Shown piece after piece: positions 34,196-45,664 of a stretch of 64,000 bases of DNA. The stretch is from positions 28,956,152 to 29,020,151 of the forward strand of contig NC_133536.1 in NCBI RefSeq assembly GCF_048544455.1, given 5' to 3'. The notes beneath the pieces are model-generated. The model saw only the letters and a list, made by a program, of their open reading frames with translations, was not told the DNA's origin and ran no database searches. Every line of letters begins with the position of its first letter. The stretch's first letter is position 1. Position numbers and translations under genes: made by a program. This DNA comes from Silene latifolia. Its lineage: Eukaryota; Streptophyta; Magnoliopsida; Caryophyllales; Caryophyllaceae.

Positions 34196-34385
34196 CACTA
34201 AGGACATCGTGCATGGCTTTAAGCTTGGAGGGGGGGTCAACGCCAAACTGTGACCGCACTATCAATGTTCTGAGCATTGCAACGATGGCATTAAATGGTT
34301 GTACCAGTGGTGTTTATGGTGCAAAGACTGAGACAGGCGGTGTATCGTGAGCAAGTCTCTAAACAAGATTTAATACCATGAGGAT
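34196..34385 (-). pseudogene. Unidentified coding-like segment
   Basis: A minus-strand frame ends in a stop near 34196 and reads VQPFNAIVAMLRTLIVRSQF and then DPPSKLKAMHDVLSVLHA. It has a protein-like composition but one internal stop (near 34335). It could be the last exon of a gene or a transposon-borne fragment. The protein was not recognised. Confidence 0.35.
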
Positions 34386-34400
34386 ATAGATGAATGGCAC

Positions 34401-35285
34401 CCATGTAATATAGGCCGCCCAAAAGGTATTATAGGTCAAAGTGTTGGTTCTAAATCACCAAGGACAAATTTGATGCAGTAAAATTCAGCAGCACTGACCA
34501 GAACTAAAATAGGGGGACTTACTAATTTCCTATATAGTCTCTAGTGCAGTAACCCTTTAGAATATTTAAGGTTGACATCTTTGCATTTATCTATCTTACC
34601 CACTCAAAGCACTATTTACAAAAATACTTTCATTAGTTTTGCTGATTTCAAATTTCCACAACATCATAGCCTCAAATCCTCAATCCCAACAAGTTTGTCT
34701 TAAAAGAGAAAATCCATGTCAATGTTGCATTTTATTCAATTAAAAAGAAGAAATATTCTAAAAAAAATGGACATGGATCTGCCATTAAGACAGCATAGCC
34801 TTTTGATCATTATATATTGTAGTTATCAATTCCGCCCAGGCCCAGCAACCCTGTGGCTAGAATGAAAAAGAGCAGCTTGACAGCTCTTTTAATCCACCAA
34901 GCTTAACAAAGGCTATCATTTAGGATATTGTAAGGAGACAGTCCCTACACTTCACTTCTCTGTACAGAGAAGTGCTGATCGATTTGGGTAGCACTCATCT
35001 TACCTAAGAAAGTCATGATCAAATTCTTTTGAGTTGTAATGCTACCCACCTATTGTAGGTGGGTGTAGCACTCATCTTACCTAATTACACTTTTGTTTGG
35101 AAATCACTCAATTTCTTGATTTCCAATCACAATTTGCTTCATCCCTTCTCTCTTCTCTTCCCCTGAAAATCAGTAAACAAGCAAGGTTCAATAAAAAACA
35201 CTTCTTAAAAACAAAAAAAGAACTTCAATATGCACCAAATGATATGAACATTAAGTACAGAGTTTAGAAATAAGGGTTATTTAAC
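34401..35285. other. Intergenic DNA
   Basis: No gene was seen. Contains two small inverted repeats, CACTTCTCTGTACAGAGAAGTG (34951-34972) and CACCTATTGTAGGTGGGTG-like sequence near 35048, which may be transposon footprints. Confidence 0.45.
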
Positions 35286-36135
35286 GGGAATACTCTGAAC
35301 TATTAGGGTGGTTCTCAAAATACTCCAAACTATATTTTAACTACCAATATACCCAACTTTTACGCCCTTTTTCTTTTAATAGAATTAGTCTTTTCTTAAC
35401 CTATTGCAGCAGGTAAAAGTTCGCCAGGTCCCACCATTCTCCTTTATCTTCATCTTCCTCTTCTTCCTTCCCAACATTATCAGACTTTATTTCTTCATCT
35501 CCAGCTTATTAGCATTTTCTAATGTTTGTATCTTATGAACATGTACCAACGATTCCGAATATATTCATAATGCACCTAATTGAATCTATGACGGTTCAGT
35601 TTCATCCACAACCAATTGAGTCAATTCCCACAACATATACTCGAAATGCAAAACCCAGATTCATCCAAATATGATACAACTTTGAAATTTATTTATGCTA
35701 ACAGATTCATTTAGATATTTATTAATTACAATTACAAAACAAAGAAAAATTATCCAGATCCCAAAATTTATAACAAAAGACTATTTGTTTTTCCCAAAGT
35801 AAACATTCTTCAATCAAAGTAAACAATTAGCAAAACCCTAGAAATAACTGGTAGTTTTGGAGAAGATAATAAGTGGAGTTTATAAGAATAGGAGATTATC
35901 TATGGTGTTTAGAAGAAGATGGTGTTTTGGAGAAAAAATTAATGGCGTTTTGTTTTAGTAAAAATGTCAATAGAAATTAATCATGGAGCAGATGGCAAAT
36001 GTATGGCAACAACGCCATTAGAAGTTAATGAAGCAGCAAAAACTATAGATCAAGGGGTTATTACTTAGTCAAGGAGAAGGTTTAATTTATGCTCTCGAAT
36101 TTTCATAGATAAAGGGTTTATAACTGTTAAGTCTC

Positions 36136-36166
<31 letters not shown>

Positions 36167-36420
36167 TTATCAATGGTGTTTTTTTTTGTTTATACATGGT
36201 GTTTGCAGAAGATTAGTGTTTTGGAGAAGGTTAATGGAGTTCATAGAGTATATCGGAATTTAAGAAAAAAAAATGGGTTAAAAGTGAAAGAAACCGGCTT
36301 AACAGGTAGCCCTTCCACTTGTTCTACCAAAAGAAGAGGGGTATAAAAGTTGGGTATATTGGTAGTTAAAATATAGTTTAGAGTATTTTGAGAAGCACCC
36401 TATTAGTTTGGAGTATTCTC
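35286..36420. mobile_element. MULE-type non-autonomous element with ~90-bp TIRs
   Basis: The first arm 35286-35375 and last arm about 36335-36420 are inverted copies sharing CTCAAAATACTC and ATTTTAACTACCAATATACC. An imperfect 9-bp duplication flanks it (TTATTTAAC at 35277-35285, TTAATTAAC at 36422-36430). A CT microsatellite lies at 36132-36168. No coding capacity. A related copy begins near 63477. Confidence 0.8.
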
Positions 36421-36495
36421 ATTAATTAACCCTAGAAATAAAGCAATCGCATAGATTTAGGAGTATAAAGAGCAGTCTCAACAACTTCATAAATA

Positions 36496-38414
36496 CTAAG
36501 CAAAGTTGAATGGAACATATGCCATAGCCTCCATTAGTCCGTTCAAAAACTTTACTATCAAAACAACAAAGAGCCACCTACCTTCATAATCCAGAAAATG
36601 CTTTTGAAGCAAAGCTTTGTCTTTATCACCAACATTACGAGCAGTGAGCAAGCCAAGAAATAAAGAAGCAGTGTGCGCATCAGCAGCAAATCCTTGCCTC
36701 CTCATAACACGATGATGATCCAAAGCCGTGGCAATATCACTAGCTTTGAGAAATCCTTGAAGAATTGTATTGTAGGTGCGTTCATTTGGAGGACATCCAT
36801 TGTCCGCCATCTCCTTTAATAGTTTTGTTGCATCACCTAACAACCCTTGCCTACATAGCCCTTTGATCATTGTAGTGTAGGTAGTTACATCTGGCCCCAA
36901 CCTCTTGGCTACAATACAAGAAAATACCTTTACTGCTTCAACTAGTCGTCCAGCTTCACAAAGACCATTAATTATAATATTAAAAGTAAAAATATCAGGG
37001 GCCACTCCATTTTTGTCCCTCTCTTTACCTAAGGAGATCGCCGTATCAATCTGTGCATCCTTTAAAAGTCCGTCAAGCAATAAATTGTAAGTGACCACAT
37101 CGGGTTTCACGCCTTGATCTTGCATATCTTTAAAAAGCTGGAGTGCAAGCTGGAGTCTCGCATCCTTGCACTAGGCATCCATAATGGCGTTATAAGTGAA
37201 CACATCTGGGGTTATAAGGGTTCTTTTAAGATGCATGTCTAAGAGCATCTCCAATGCTTTGTCAAAGTTTTTAGACTTGCAATATCCATTGATTAAGCTA
37301 TTGAAAGTCACAACGTTAGGCACAACACTATCTTTCACCATGATATCAAGGAGCTTTTCTGCCGCATCCATCTCTCCGCGAAAACAGTACCCATCCAACA
37401 AAGTAGAGTAAGTAAAAATGTCGGGTGCACACCTCTCTTAGACATGAGTCCGAAAATAGCCCTTGCTTCATGGACATTTCCTTCTTTGCAGTACATGTCG
37501 ACTAGGATGTTGTAGGTGTGTACGTTCGGAGCAATGTTGTTGGCCAACATCTCAGTCCACAATACCTTAGCATGATTCCAATGCCCTAAACTAAAGAGTC
37601 CTCGAATCAAGTTAGTGTATGTGATAACGTTGGGCGAAATGTTCTTGGTTGTCATCTCCTTGAAAAGACTAAGTGCTTGAGGTAACAATTTGTTTTTACA
37701 AAGAGTATGAATGATGGTGTTATAAATGACAACATTGGGTTTAAAGGGGGCAGTAGACTCCATATGCTGAAGCAAACGAAGAGTTCCAGCACTGTCATCG
37801 GAGCGACAAAGACCCTTAAACATAGAACTGTAATTAACAAGGGAGGGTTGTATCCCAAGTTTGACGGTTTTATCTAATAAATTAACAGCTTGGTCCACCT
37901 TATGAGAATCAACAAGTCCATTGAATAAGGTGGTGACAAAGACAATATTAGGTGGATATCCAAGCTTAAGGTTCCTACCCAAAAGAGAGAAGGCAAAATC
38001 AAGACGGCCCAAGGAGCAATAACACTTGGCGAGAATACCAATGGAATGGCTATCGGGGCGGAGACCGGACAGTTCAAGGTGATTAGAGAGAGTAATGACA
38101 GTAGAGAAAGGGGGGTTGGGTTGAATCTTAGACATGGCAGTAAAGAGCTTAGTAAAGACGATAATAGAAGGGCGAGGACAAAGAGAGTTCAATTGATGAA
38201 ATATCGAAACAGGAACATCAATGCTAGAAAACCCAGATCGACATTGTTCTCTAACAGAATCGAGAAATAATTGGGGATTGGCAACAACACGATTAGCAGA
38301 ATTAACAAAAATGGAGTAAAACCCAGATTGAGATTGAGATTTAGAATGAAAATGAGATTGAGAAGAGTAAATTCGAAAATGGTTACCTGTATTGAATCGA
38401 ACCATCATCATCAT
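36496..38414 (-). pseudogene. Restorer-like P-class PPR gene, frameshifted
   Basis: From ATG 38414 the frame carries an N-terminal Ser-rich, Arg-containing stretch that could be a mitochondrial presequence. About thirteen 35-residue PPR repeats follow (for example VVTYNLLLDGLLK, FTFNIIINGLCEAGR, VTYTNLIRGL-like units). Such proteins bind organellar RNA; this subtype resembles fertility-restorer PPRs. One base is missing near 37421-37424, so the first frame ends prematurely at 37335. A TAG at 37171-37173 breaks the second frame; both sides continue in normal PPR register. After HFLDYEG a GTAGGT donor (36580) suggests a further intron, so the last ~30 residues may not be coding. Either a pseudogene or a gene with assembly errors; two independent lesions favour a pseudogene. 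Confidence 0.85.
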
Positions 38415-38627
38415 CCTTGAACACTTTGGGGGTGGTTATTCTAGAGAGAAAATACAGAGAAGAGAAGATTGAAAATACAAGTACAACAACAATTGAAAAA
38501 TTGGCCGGCTTATGTCGGATTCAAATGTTTTACTTATCATATTTTAACAATGGATCGAGTCGAGTCGAACAATTAATCGAGTTGATAAGTCGAGTTTAAA
38601 CTAGTCCTTACTTACGTGAGTTAATCT
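38415..38627. other. Upstream region of PPR pseudogene
   Basis: Likely holds the former promoter and leader of the PPR gene. No distinct element was identified. Confidence 0.4.
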
Positions 38628-38758
38628 ATAAATCTATAAATAATATAAAAAGGTTAGACAACCCAGTACGCATGGCAATTTAACTAATGAGCCCTCACCT
38701 CTATCTATAAATAATATAAAAAGGCTAGACAGCCCAGTACACACGGTAGTTTAACTAA
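38628..38758. repeat. Tandem duplication of ~75 bp
   Basis: The block CTATAAATAATATAAAAAGG, followed by a GACAGCCCAGTAC-like stretch and TTTAACTAAT, appears twice with a few substitutions. It immediately precedes the proposed Helitron 5' end. Confidence 0.7.
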
Positions 38759-39889
38759 TCATATCATATATCATATCATATATATTATATTAAAGCAATA
38801 ACCGGTTGCCTCTTTGATTGCCACGTGTCACGCCCCAATTCCTTGCCACGTGTCATCCAAATATTTAAAGGCCCAATCATGGAAACAATTTTGACTTGAT
38901 TTTAGGAGATATTTATGGAATTATTTTATATATTTTTTTTTTTGAAAACGAAATTTATGGAATCGATTTATATTTTCTTAATTAGTTTCCTTCTAAAGTA
39001 TTACAGTATATTCTAAGCAATCCACGTCTTTAATTGTCAAAACAAAACGTCAACTTTTAAAAATTGCTTCAAAACAGCCACATATCTCGAATTTAAACCC
39101 ATATTTCAACCATTTATATTCCTTTCCTTTTTTTTTACAATGATAATTGTAATCTTCCCAATCAAGTTTCAAAAGTTACCTTAAATCTCAAAAGTATAAA
39201 CCCCTTCAAATCCGGATCTATTTAAGTATGAGAATAATAATCACAAATCTTGCCAATTTCAGTTCGCCAAAAATCTCGCCCAAATCAAATCGATTATACA
39301 AAATATTATTGAAATATTATCACAACAATCTCTATCAAATTATTCTTTACAAAATTATTTATTCTAAGTTAGAATAAATAATACAATTTTTTCCGATTTG
39401 TAATTTTTACTTAATTGTTAATTATTACAAATTTATAAAATAATAATAATAATATGAAAATCAAACTTGTATTTAGTCAAACAAGGCAAGTGAATATTTT
39501 GAAAGTAATTTGACATTATAAGGTCAAATTAATAAAGAAAATGAAGATTTATATACTTATTTTTCCAACAATTAAGCAACAACCATTCCTAAAATCACGC
39601 AGCTACCTAAATTAATTAACACCATATCCATTTAATCGTGTGATTTTCAAAATCGGAAAGAATATCCCTACAATCATGACATATATATATATACGAGTAG
39701 TTGATACCGACATTTAGCTGTATTGTATTGGAGATTCACTCATAATTTTCGATATTGCAGTTGATTTGATGTGTAATTTCCATCTTTTTTCGTGGTGTGT
39801 ATTATTTTCACCATAATTTAAATAAGTGTCAAAGAAGATTTAGAGTGTGTTTTGGCTTTCCATCTTAACTTTCTTTTTCAAATTTAAAT

Positions 39890-39892
<3 letters not shown>

Positions 39893-39931
<39 letters not shown>
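39893..39931. repeat. (TA)n(GA)n tract
   Basis: TA repeats followed by GA repeats, at the left end of the inverted-repeat element. Confidence 0.9.
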
Positions 39932-39932
<1 letters not shown>

Positions 39933-40709
39933 TTGAATCATGTGAGGCACCCTACTTAGGGTGAGGCGGCTGGACTCATTCTAAACCGTCAGATCTATAT
40001 ATTATAAACTCACCGGATGTTGCCACGTGTCCCAATATATAATCCCAACCATCTAAACATTTCCCCTCAAAACTCCTCATTTCCAGCGTCCTCTTTCTCT
40101 ATCTTCAACTCAGCTACTGAACCAACTACGTCTTCGCCATTACCGAGCTTTTCGATCTTCATTTTCATTGAGCTTTCGACCGCCATTATCAGTGAGCTTT
40201 TCTACTGCCATTATCATACGCAAATTATGTATTTTCGATCTACTAATTTACATTTCGATTCATCTTGCTTTCATTCCGTATTTCTCACCCTAATTTTCAA
40301 TCGACTTATTTAATTCGTTAAATTATTGTTGTTCTTCTTCAGGTTTTGATCGTTTTTTGAGAATAATCGAGCACGGTAGGAACGCATAAAATCAATTGGA
40401 GTCGATTTCTCCGCTTCTTTGTATGTTCCTTTGCCTTTCTTTACTAGAATTTGATTTTCTTGCTTATTTAGTTAACCTGCTTATAAGGAGTATGGTTAAC
40501 TCCGCTTCGATTATATAATTCCTAATTTTGATTTAGCAAAGATTTATTAATCGTCGAGTTGAAAAAAGAACATATATCGGAGTTGTTGCAATATACAATT
40601 CACACATTTTTCTTATTGCTTACTTTTATTAGTTTTTTTACACCATCAAAGAAATCCAGGATGCAAATACTAGTTCAATACCTAGTGTGAGTCTTGCTAT
40701 GGATGCAAC

Positions 40710-41479
40710 AATGAAAGGCTTCCTTCTCTAACAGCTAACATTAGCCGCATGGGGGTGACAAATACAATAGTTATAAACTATGATGGCCGCGAGGTTGGGA
40801 TATTACTTAATTTGTTTTAAATCATTATGCATGAAACTGTATATTTGGTTCTTAAGATGGATGAATATTGATACAATTATCTCGGTTAATTGTATCTTTA
40901 GCTTCCCAAGGTCTTTGGGTATCAACTCACGTGATAGAGTTCTCTTTGGATGCCCCTTGCAGTGGAACAGGGGTAAGGAAACATTGTGATTGTGTTGCTA
41001 ATAAGTCTGCATGTTAGATTTAAACTAATTCTTTGTGGTCGAGGGCCGAAAAATTGCATTGTTCCTATTCTCTTTGTTCCTGCGATCATACTTTTTCTCA
41101 TTGTTGTATGATTCAGTTATATCCAAAGATGAATCAGAAAATCATCGAAAAGCCTTGAAGATTTACGAAGATTGCCCACTTGCAAAGCAGTATATCTTGG
41201 GTGGAATTTTTTGAAATAATACATCTTTATCCTTATGTTTGTTCTTATTTGAGAGGTTTGTTTGGGCATGCTTGACCCCATGTATTCAGCCACATATCTG
41301 AAAAAATATTTGGGTACTTTAGTGTCTGATAAATTTGGTGACCTTGAAAACATGGAAGCAGGACTCTTTTGTGTCACTGTATGTTAATATGTATGATGGT
41401 CACTTTTCCACAGCAACTTCTTCTTTGCTGCTATTGATTTGGTGGATGCAAATTCAAAAACTGGAGGTTACATTGTGTA
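40710..41479 (+). pseudogene. NOP2: Captured exons of NOP2/OLI2-type rRNA m5C methyltransferase
   Basis: Four exon-like blocks with intron DNA between them follow the order of the plant NOP2 catalytic domain. 40710-40793 reads SLTANISRMGVTNTIV then NYDGRE. From 40902 come LPKV and, after an extra T, LG...DRV; a second extra T puts DAPCSGTG in another frame. From 41117 there is VISKDES. 41414-41479 reads AAIDLVDANSKTGGYIV. Several 1-base indels break the frame. The fragment stops at GGYIVY, so the rest of the domain is absent. NOP2 methylates 25S rRNA in the nucleolus. Retained introns and acceptors (TTTAG, CACAG) point to capture of genomic DNA by the surrounding transposon. Confidence 0.85.
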
Positions 41480-41480
41480 A

Positions 41481-41610
41481 TGAATCTAGGGCTGTTCATT
41501 CCTGATGCCCGTTCAGGCAGCTGTGAGAGAGACTTTCAGAAGTTCGTTCCTGATGCCCGTTCTACAATCACGGAGTCATATGGTAATGAATCTAGGGCTG
41601 TTCATCACAT
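41481..41610. repeat. Short direct repeat AATGAATCTAGGGCTGTTCA
   Basis: Two copies (about 41480 and 41585) just after the NOP2 fragment, with CCTGATGCCCGTTC also twice between them. It may mark the capture junction. Confidence 0.6.
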
Positions 41611-41713
41611 TGACACTCAATCGCAAGTTAGGCTTTTCATTGTTGCATATCTAAAGGCTATTAGCTTAAGGTTCCCCTTATTTAATCTTTGTTATGTACT
41701 CGTATATCTTAAC

Positions 41714-41785
41714 GGCTATTAGCTCAAATGGGAGAGCAATGTGCAAATCTTGCACAAAGGTATGAGTTCGAATCTCATATAGCCT
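41714..41785 (+). tRNA. tRNA-like pseudogene (72 nt)
   Basis: Folds as a cloverleaf: acceptor GGCTAT/ATAGCC, D arm GCTC...GAGC with GG in the loop, anticodon arm TGTGC AAATCTT GCACA, T arm ATGAG TTCGAAT CTCAT. The position before the anticodon is A, not the invariant T, and the acceptor pairs cleanly only over 6 bp, so it is probably a pseudogene or the head of a tRNA-derived SINE. The apparent anticodon would be ATC, which is unreliable. Confidence 0.5.
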
Positions 41786-41876
41786 AGTTAATTTAAGAAT
41801 CTAGTGTATTAAACTTAAATACATTAACATTGAGGATGAGTTAGCGAAATCCGTAATCAGATGTGCAAAAAAACGT

Positions 41877-42795
41877 GATTTTAACCACTTATGATGACCA
41901 AGTTTCACAAAACAAGCTCTACGATTCACTGAACAAGCTCTGAGATTCACAAAACAAAGTCTCAGATTCACCTAATAAAGAAAAGAGCAAAATAGATGAT
42001 TTTAACCACTTATGATGATCAAGTTTCACAAAATAAGCCTTAAGATTCACTGAATAAGGTATGAGATTCACAAAATAAGGCTTGAGATTCACCAAATAAG
42101 GAAAAGAGCAAGAAACGTGATTTTAACCACTTATGATGACCAAGTTTCACAAAACAAGCTCTAAGATTCACTGAACAAGGTCTGAGATTCACAAAACAAA
42201 GTCTGAGATTCACCTAATAAAGAAAAGAGCAAAATAGGTGATTTTAACCACTTATGATGATCAAGTTTCACAAAACAAACCTTAAGATTCACTGAATAAA
42301 GTATGAGATTCACAAAATAAGGTCTGAGATTCACCAAATAAGGAAAAGAGCAAAAAACGTGATTTTAACCACTTATGATGACCATGTTTCACAAAATAAG
42401 CTCTAAGATTCACCGAACAAGGTCTGAGATTCACAAAACAAAGTCTGAGATTCACCTAATAAAGAAAAGGGCAAAATAGGTGATTTTTAACCACTTATGA
42501 TGATCAAGTTTCACAAAACAAGTCTTGAGATTCACTGACTAAGGTATGAGATTCACAAAATAAGGAAAAGAGGAAAAAACGTGATTTTAACCACTTATGA
42601 TGACCAAGTTTCACAAAACAAGTTCTAAGATTCACTGAACAAGGTCTGAGATTCACAAAACAAAGTCTGAGATTCACCTAATAAAGAAAAGAGCGAAATA
42701 GGTGATTTTAACCAATTATGATGATCAAGTTTCACAAAACAAGCCTTAAAGATTCACTGAATAAGGTATGAGATTCACAAAATAGGTATGAGATT

Positions 42796-42800
<5 letters not shown>
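41877..42800 (+). repeat. 121-bp tandem array of alternating A and B monomers
   Basis: Eight units begin with GATTTTAACCACTTATGATGA at 41877, 41998, 42119, 42240, 42361, 42482, 42583 and 42704. Spacing is 121 bp except one 101-bp unit. Odd units read GACCAAGTTT and AACAAG, even units GATCAAGTTT and CTTAAG with GGTATGAG, giving a 242-bp dimer repeated four times. Within each unit AGATTCAC recurs about every 20-25 bases. No ORF. Confidence 0.9.
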
Positions 42801-42830
<30 letters not shown>

Positions 42831-42955
42831 TTTTCGGAAAAAAAATTTGAAAAAAAAAATTGAAAAAAAAAATTCGAAAAAAAAATTGAAAAAAAAAATT
42901 CGAAAAAAAAAATTTGAAAAAAAAAAAATTCGAAAAAAAAAAATTCGTGATATTG
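42797..42955. repeat. A-rich tract with periodic TTCG
   Basis: A run of about 30 A followed by repeated A8-10 blocks separated by TTG or TTCG roughly every 13-16 bases. It follows directly from the 121-bp array. Confidence 0.85.
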
Positions 42956-43095
42956 TATTGTATAGTGCGTGATATTGTTTTATGGACTCATGGACTCAAA
43001 TATATAGGTGGACTCACCGGATCTTGCCTCACCATAATGAGGAATTTGGTGAGACCGGCCGCCTCGCCATAATGAGGTGCCTCACCGGATCCGGC

Positions 43096-43097
<2 letters not shown>

Positions 43098-43134
<37 letters not shown>
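43098..43134. repeat. (TA)n tract
   Basis: About 18 TA units at the right end of the inverted-repeat element. Confidence 0.9.
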
Positions 43135-43138
<4 letters not shown>

Positions 43139-44221
43139 GTTTAGAGAACCTTTAGTTACCTACTACCTACCCCATAGTCATATGTAACAACTTACAAGGT
43201 ACGAAGTATTTTTGTTGCTTTTATCAATTTTATTCTTCGTATATTTCTCTTATTCAATTTCTGTTACTCACAAAATATTTATTTGCTTTGATTTATGTTC
43301 GCATATGGTTTACATTAAAAAGGATTATTTAATTTTAATGTTACTCACATTTTTTTTTTGCGAGTGAGTATATGGTGTACAACTGTACATCACAGAGGAT
43401 TAGTGAAGAATAAGTTTTGTGTCTGCTTATTCAACTTGCTCGGACCTCACAACATGAAGGATTTGCCAAGATGGAAGAATTGTTGAAAAACATGTTTTTT
43501 CACAAGTGACCAACAGAAGTTGAAAGATAGTAACAAATAGTAGTTATTTTACCATTTTCTTATGTAAGACCGTCTTACCCATGATTGCCACGTGTCGTAT
43601 CCATAAAAAAAGCATATTAAATCCATACTCTTTAAAAATCCCAAAGATGGGTTACTGTAGCTGTAACAGTGATTCTAAGGTATTTTGCCAAATCTGTCCC
43701 TACCTTTTATTCTTATTACTTCCCTGCCACTCCTAACGTCATTAATATACAGCTTTCCCCCTTTCTACCTCTCTTTATCATGCGATTTTCTTTCTTCTGC
43801 GTTTTCCTTTTTTCTTTTTCAAAATCAACCTGTTCTACTGAATCTTCTTCTGCGTTTTCCCCTTTCTACCCTTTTCTCCTTGTTCTTCTCCTGAATTCTT
43901 CTCTCTATTTCATCAATTTTATTGTGCGATTGCTTTTTCCGGATTCATCGTCTTCAACCTGCGTTTCTTCTTCGTCAGCGCTGCAATTGTTTGGCTGTTT
44001 CACATCAGAGGTCAGTACATTTTTCCTTTTTGTTTTTCGATTACTGGGTTTATTTGATATCTTTACCTTTCCTGGGTACGCAATTTGTCTTATTGATTTG
44101 TTTGTTTTATGAGTATCTTCCTCTTCCCAAAATAAATGCATCTGCTATGCCGCATGCATGCCTGAGATTTTCTTGTTTTGTGTGTAAATGCTGAGTTGCT
44201 GATGTGTTGTTGGTTAATATT
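43139..44221. other. Non-coding, T- and CT-rich region before RPL18 fragment
   Basis: Contains one more TTGCCACGTGTC box (43587-43598) and CT-rich DNA (43730-43990) that gives long but low-complexity hydrophobic frames. It could be a captured promoter/leader; no gene is supported. Confidence 0.5.
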
Positions 44222-44422
44222 AAGAAGGATGGTAAGATTGTGGTTGTGGTCGCAGACTCGCAGCAGCGACTGATGATGTTAGAGTTTATGAGGTCCCGAC
44301 ACTCAAGGTGTGTGACTTGAGGTTCACTGAGACGGATGGTGCTCGCATTGAGAAGGCGGGGGGTGAATGCCTCACTTTTGATAAACCAGCTGGCTCTTAG
44401 AGCTCCTCTTGGCCAGAACACG
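44222..44422 (+). pseudogene. RPL18: Ribosomal protein eL18 (RPL18) fragment
   Basis: Reads KIVVVV, then [32 protein letters not shown] and, in another frame, [11 protein letters not shown]. This is the central part of the large-subunit protein eL18. A small insertion after TFD shifts the frame to an early stop, and the start is scrambled around 44250-44265. The rest of the gene is absent. It is a captured or decayed exon inside the Helitron-like region. Confidence 0.88.
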
Positions 44423-45549
44423 TTATTTACTCCTTATTCACATTTTTTTTGTTATTTGTCCTTATTGGGTTTACATGTCTTTGTGCCTGTAGTGTTAGTC
44501 CTATACTCCGTATACACTTAACATTTTGCAAAAAAGATACACAAATCAATGAAACGAACACCATAAAAAATAGCTGCAATTAACAAAATCAAGACATCGA
44601 AACGATTAGTTACCTCATCGTTGGTCATTTTGCCTTCTTGCCGCCTGTTGCTCACTAATTAGTTTACATTAGACATGGTGTTTTCAATCATTTTCGCCAG
44701 TTGTGTAATAAATACTATGGTTGGTCCACCATTTCTAAATATATGATAGACCATGTCCGCTTATGTTGCTATACTTCCAACTTGCACCTATCATTTCGCC
44801 AAATTGGGGCAGGGACAATGTACTCTCAATTAAAGTGACAGTATCCCATCATTAGTGATATACTGAGATTTATTGATCTGTACCAATTTTAGTAATGCCG
44901 GTCAAGTGCGGGAGTCCTTACAAATTAGAGGAAATCCTGGCGGGAAATTCTACTTCGTCACCTTGAGTAAGTTCTTTTACAGCAATGATTTCGCCACCTT
45001 CACTTTTGATTTAGTTTAGGTTTAAAGACACAAAATATGTATATCAGGCTTTGCAAAGATAGCCGAAACGCAAATAAAATGACGAAACTAAATTTGAATT
45101 TTGGCATGTGCTTCCTCCTACTGTACATAAGCAATTAAACTTTTTTGTTTTCCATTTATTTATCACACTTTCCCATTTTATCGCACTATATGGGATTAGC
45201 TTTTTTGGAATATGGTATTTTCCGTTTTCGGAAGATAGAAGTGCTGAGTTTCTGTCCATCCATGAGTTGATGTTTGTTTTAAACAGCAGGAGTGAGGTCA
45301 AAGTCATTTTATTCCATGGATAGCTTGGAGTAGGATTTTTTTTTTTTTTTTTATTTAACAGGCATAAGTGTGAACTATTCGGAATTTTGTGTTTCAAATT
45401 TGTTTTTGGTGGAATAAATTCATGTCTAATGGAGCCGTAAAGTCATTGGCTTACTCAAGTGGTTGTATTTTTTTTTTTAGTATGAACTATGAAGTATTAT
45501 AGTAACATTCATTCAATGTAATTCTTGATACAAAATTCATTATGGGTTA
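44423..45549. other. Non-coding DNA within Helitron-like region
   Basis: AT-rich DNA with a poly-T run near 45336-45352. No gene was recognised. Confidence 0.45.
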
Positions 45550-45664
45550 TGAAATAACCTCTTTATGTTGTTGACTCGGGGAAATGTTGCATATATCTGA
45601 CCCCCATTACCTTGCCATTTCCAGGAGTCTGGCAGTACTCGAGGGCCGAGGCACTGGGTTGGTG
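45550..45664 (+). mobile_element. Au-SINE-like fragment, diverged
   Basis: AACCTCTTTATGTTGTTGAC, ...CATATATCTGACCCCCATTACC and GAGGCACTGGGTTGG match the pattern of the fragment at 33690-33797 but are more diverged. Confidence 0.35.

Larger units (their letters stand above)
39890..43138. mobile_element. Inverted-repeat element inside TA tracts, carrying a NOP2 fragment
   Basis: CCAATATATA...GAG with GTGAGGCACC and GTGAGGCGGC (39942-39970) is mirrored by GCCGCCTCGCC...GGTGCCTCAC (43058-43086) and TATATATTGG. ACTCACCGGATSTTGCC also occurs as a direct copy near both ends (40007, 43012). The class is unresolved; no clear target duplication is seen beyond the TA tracts. Contents: NOP2 exons (40710-41479), a tRNA-like sequence (41714-41785) and a 121-bp tandem array (41877-42800). 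Confidence 0.55.

Noticed and set aside
41877..42800. CRISPR-like repeat/spacer appearance of the 121-bp array
   Set aside because: Units are continuous tandem monomers with no unique spacers, in plant nuclear DNA.
43669..44112. Hydrophobic 147-codon frame resembling a membrane protein
   Set aside because: It arises from CT-rich, T-rich DNA; Phe/Leu/Ser bias fits composition, and no homologous family or splice context supports it.
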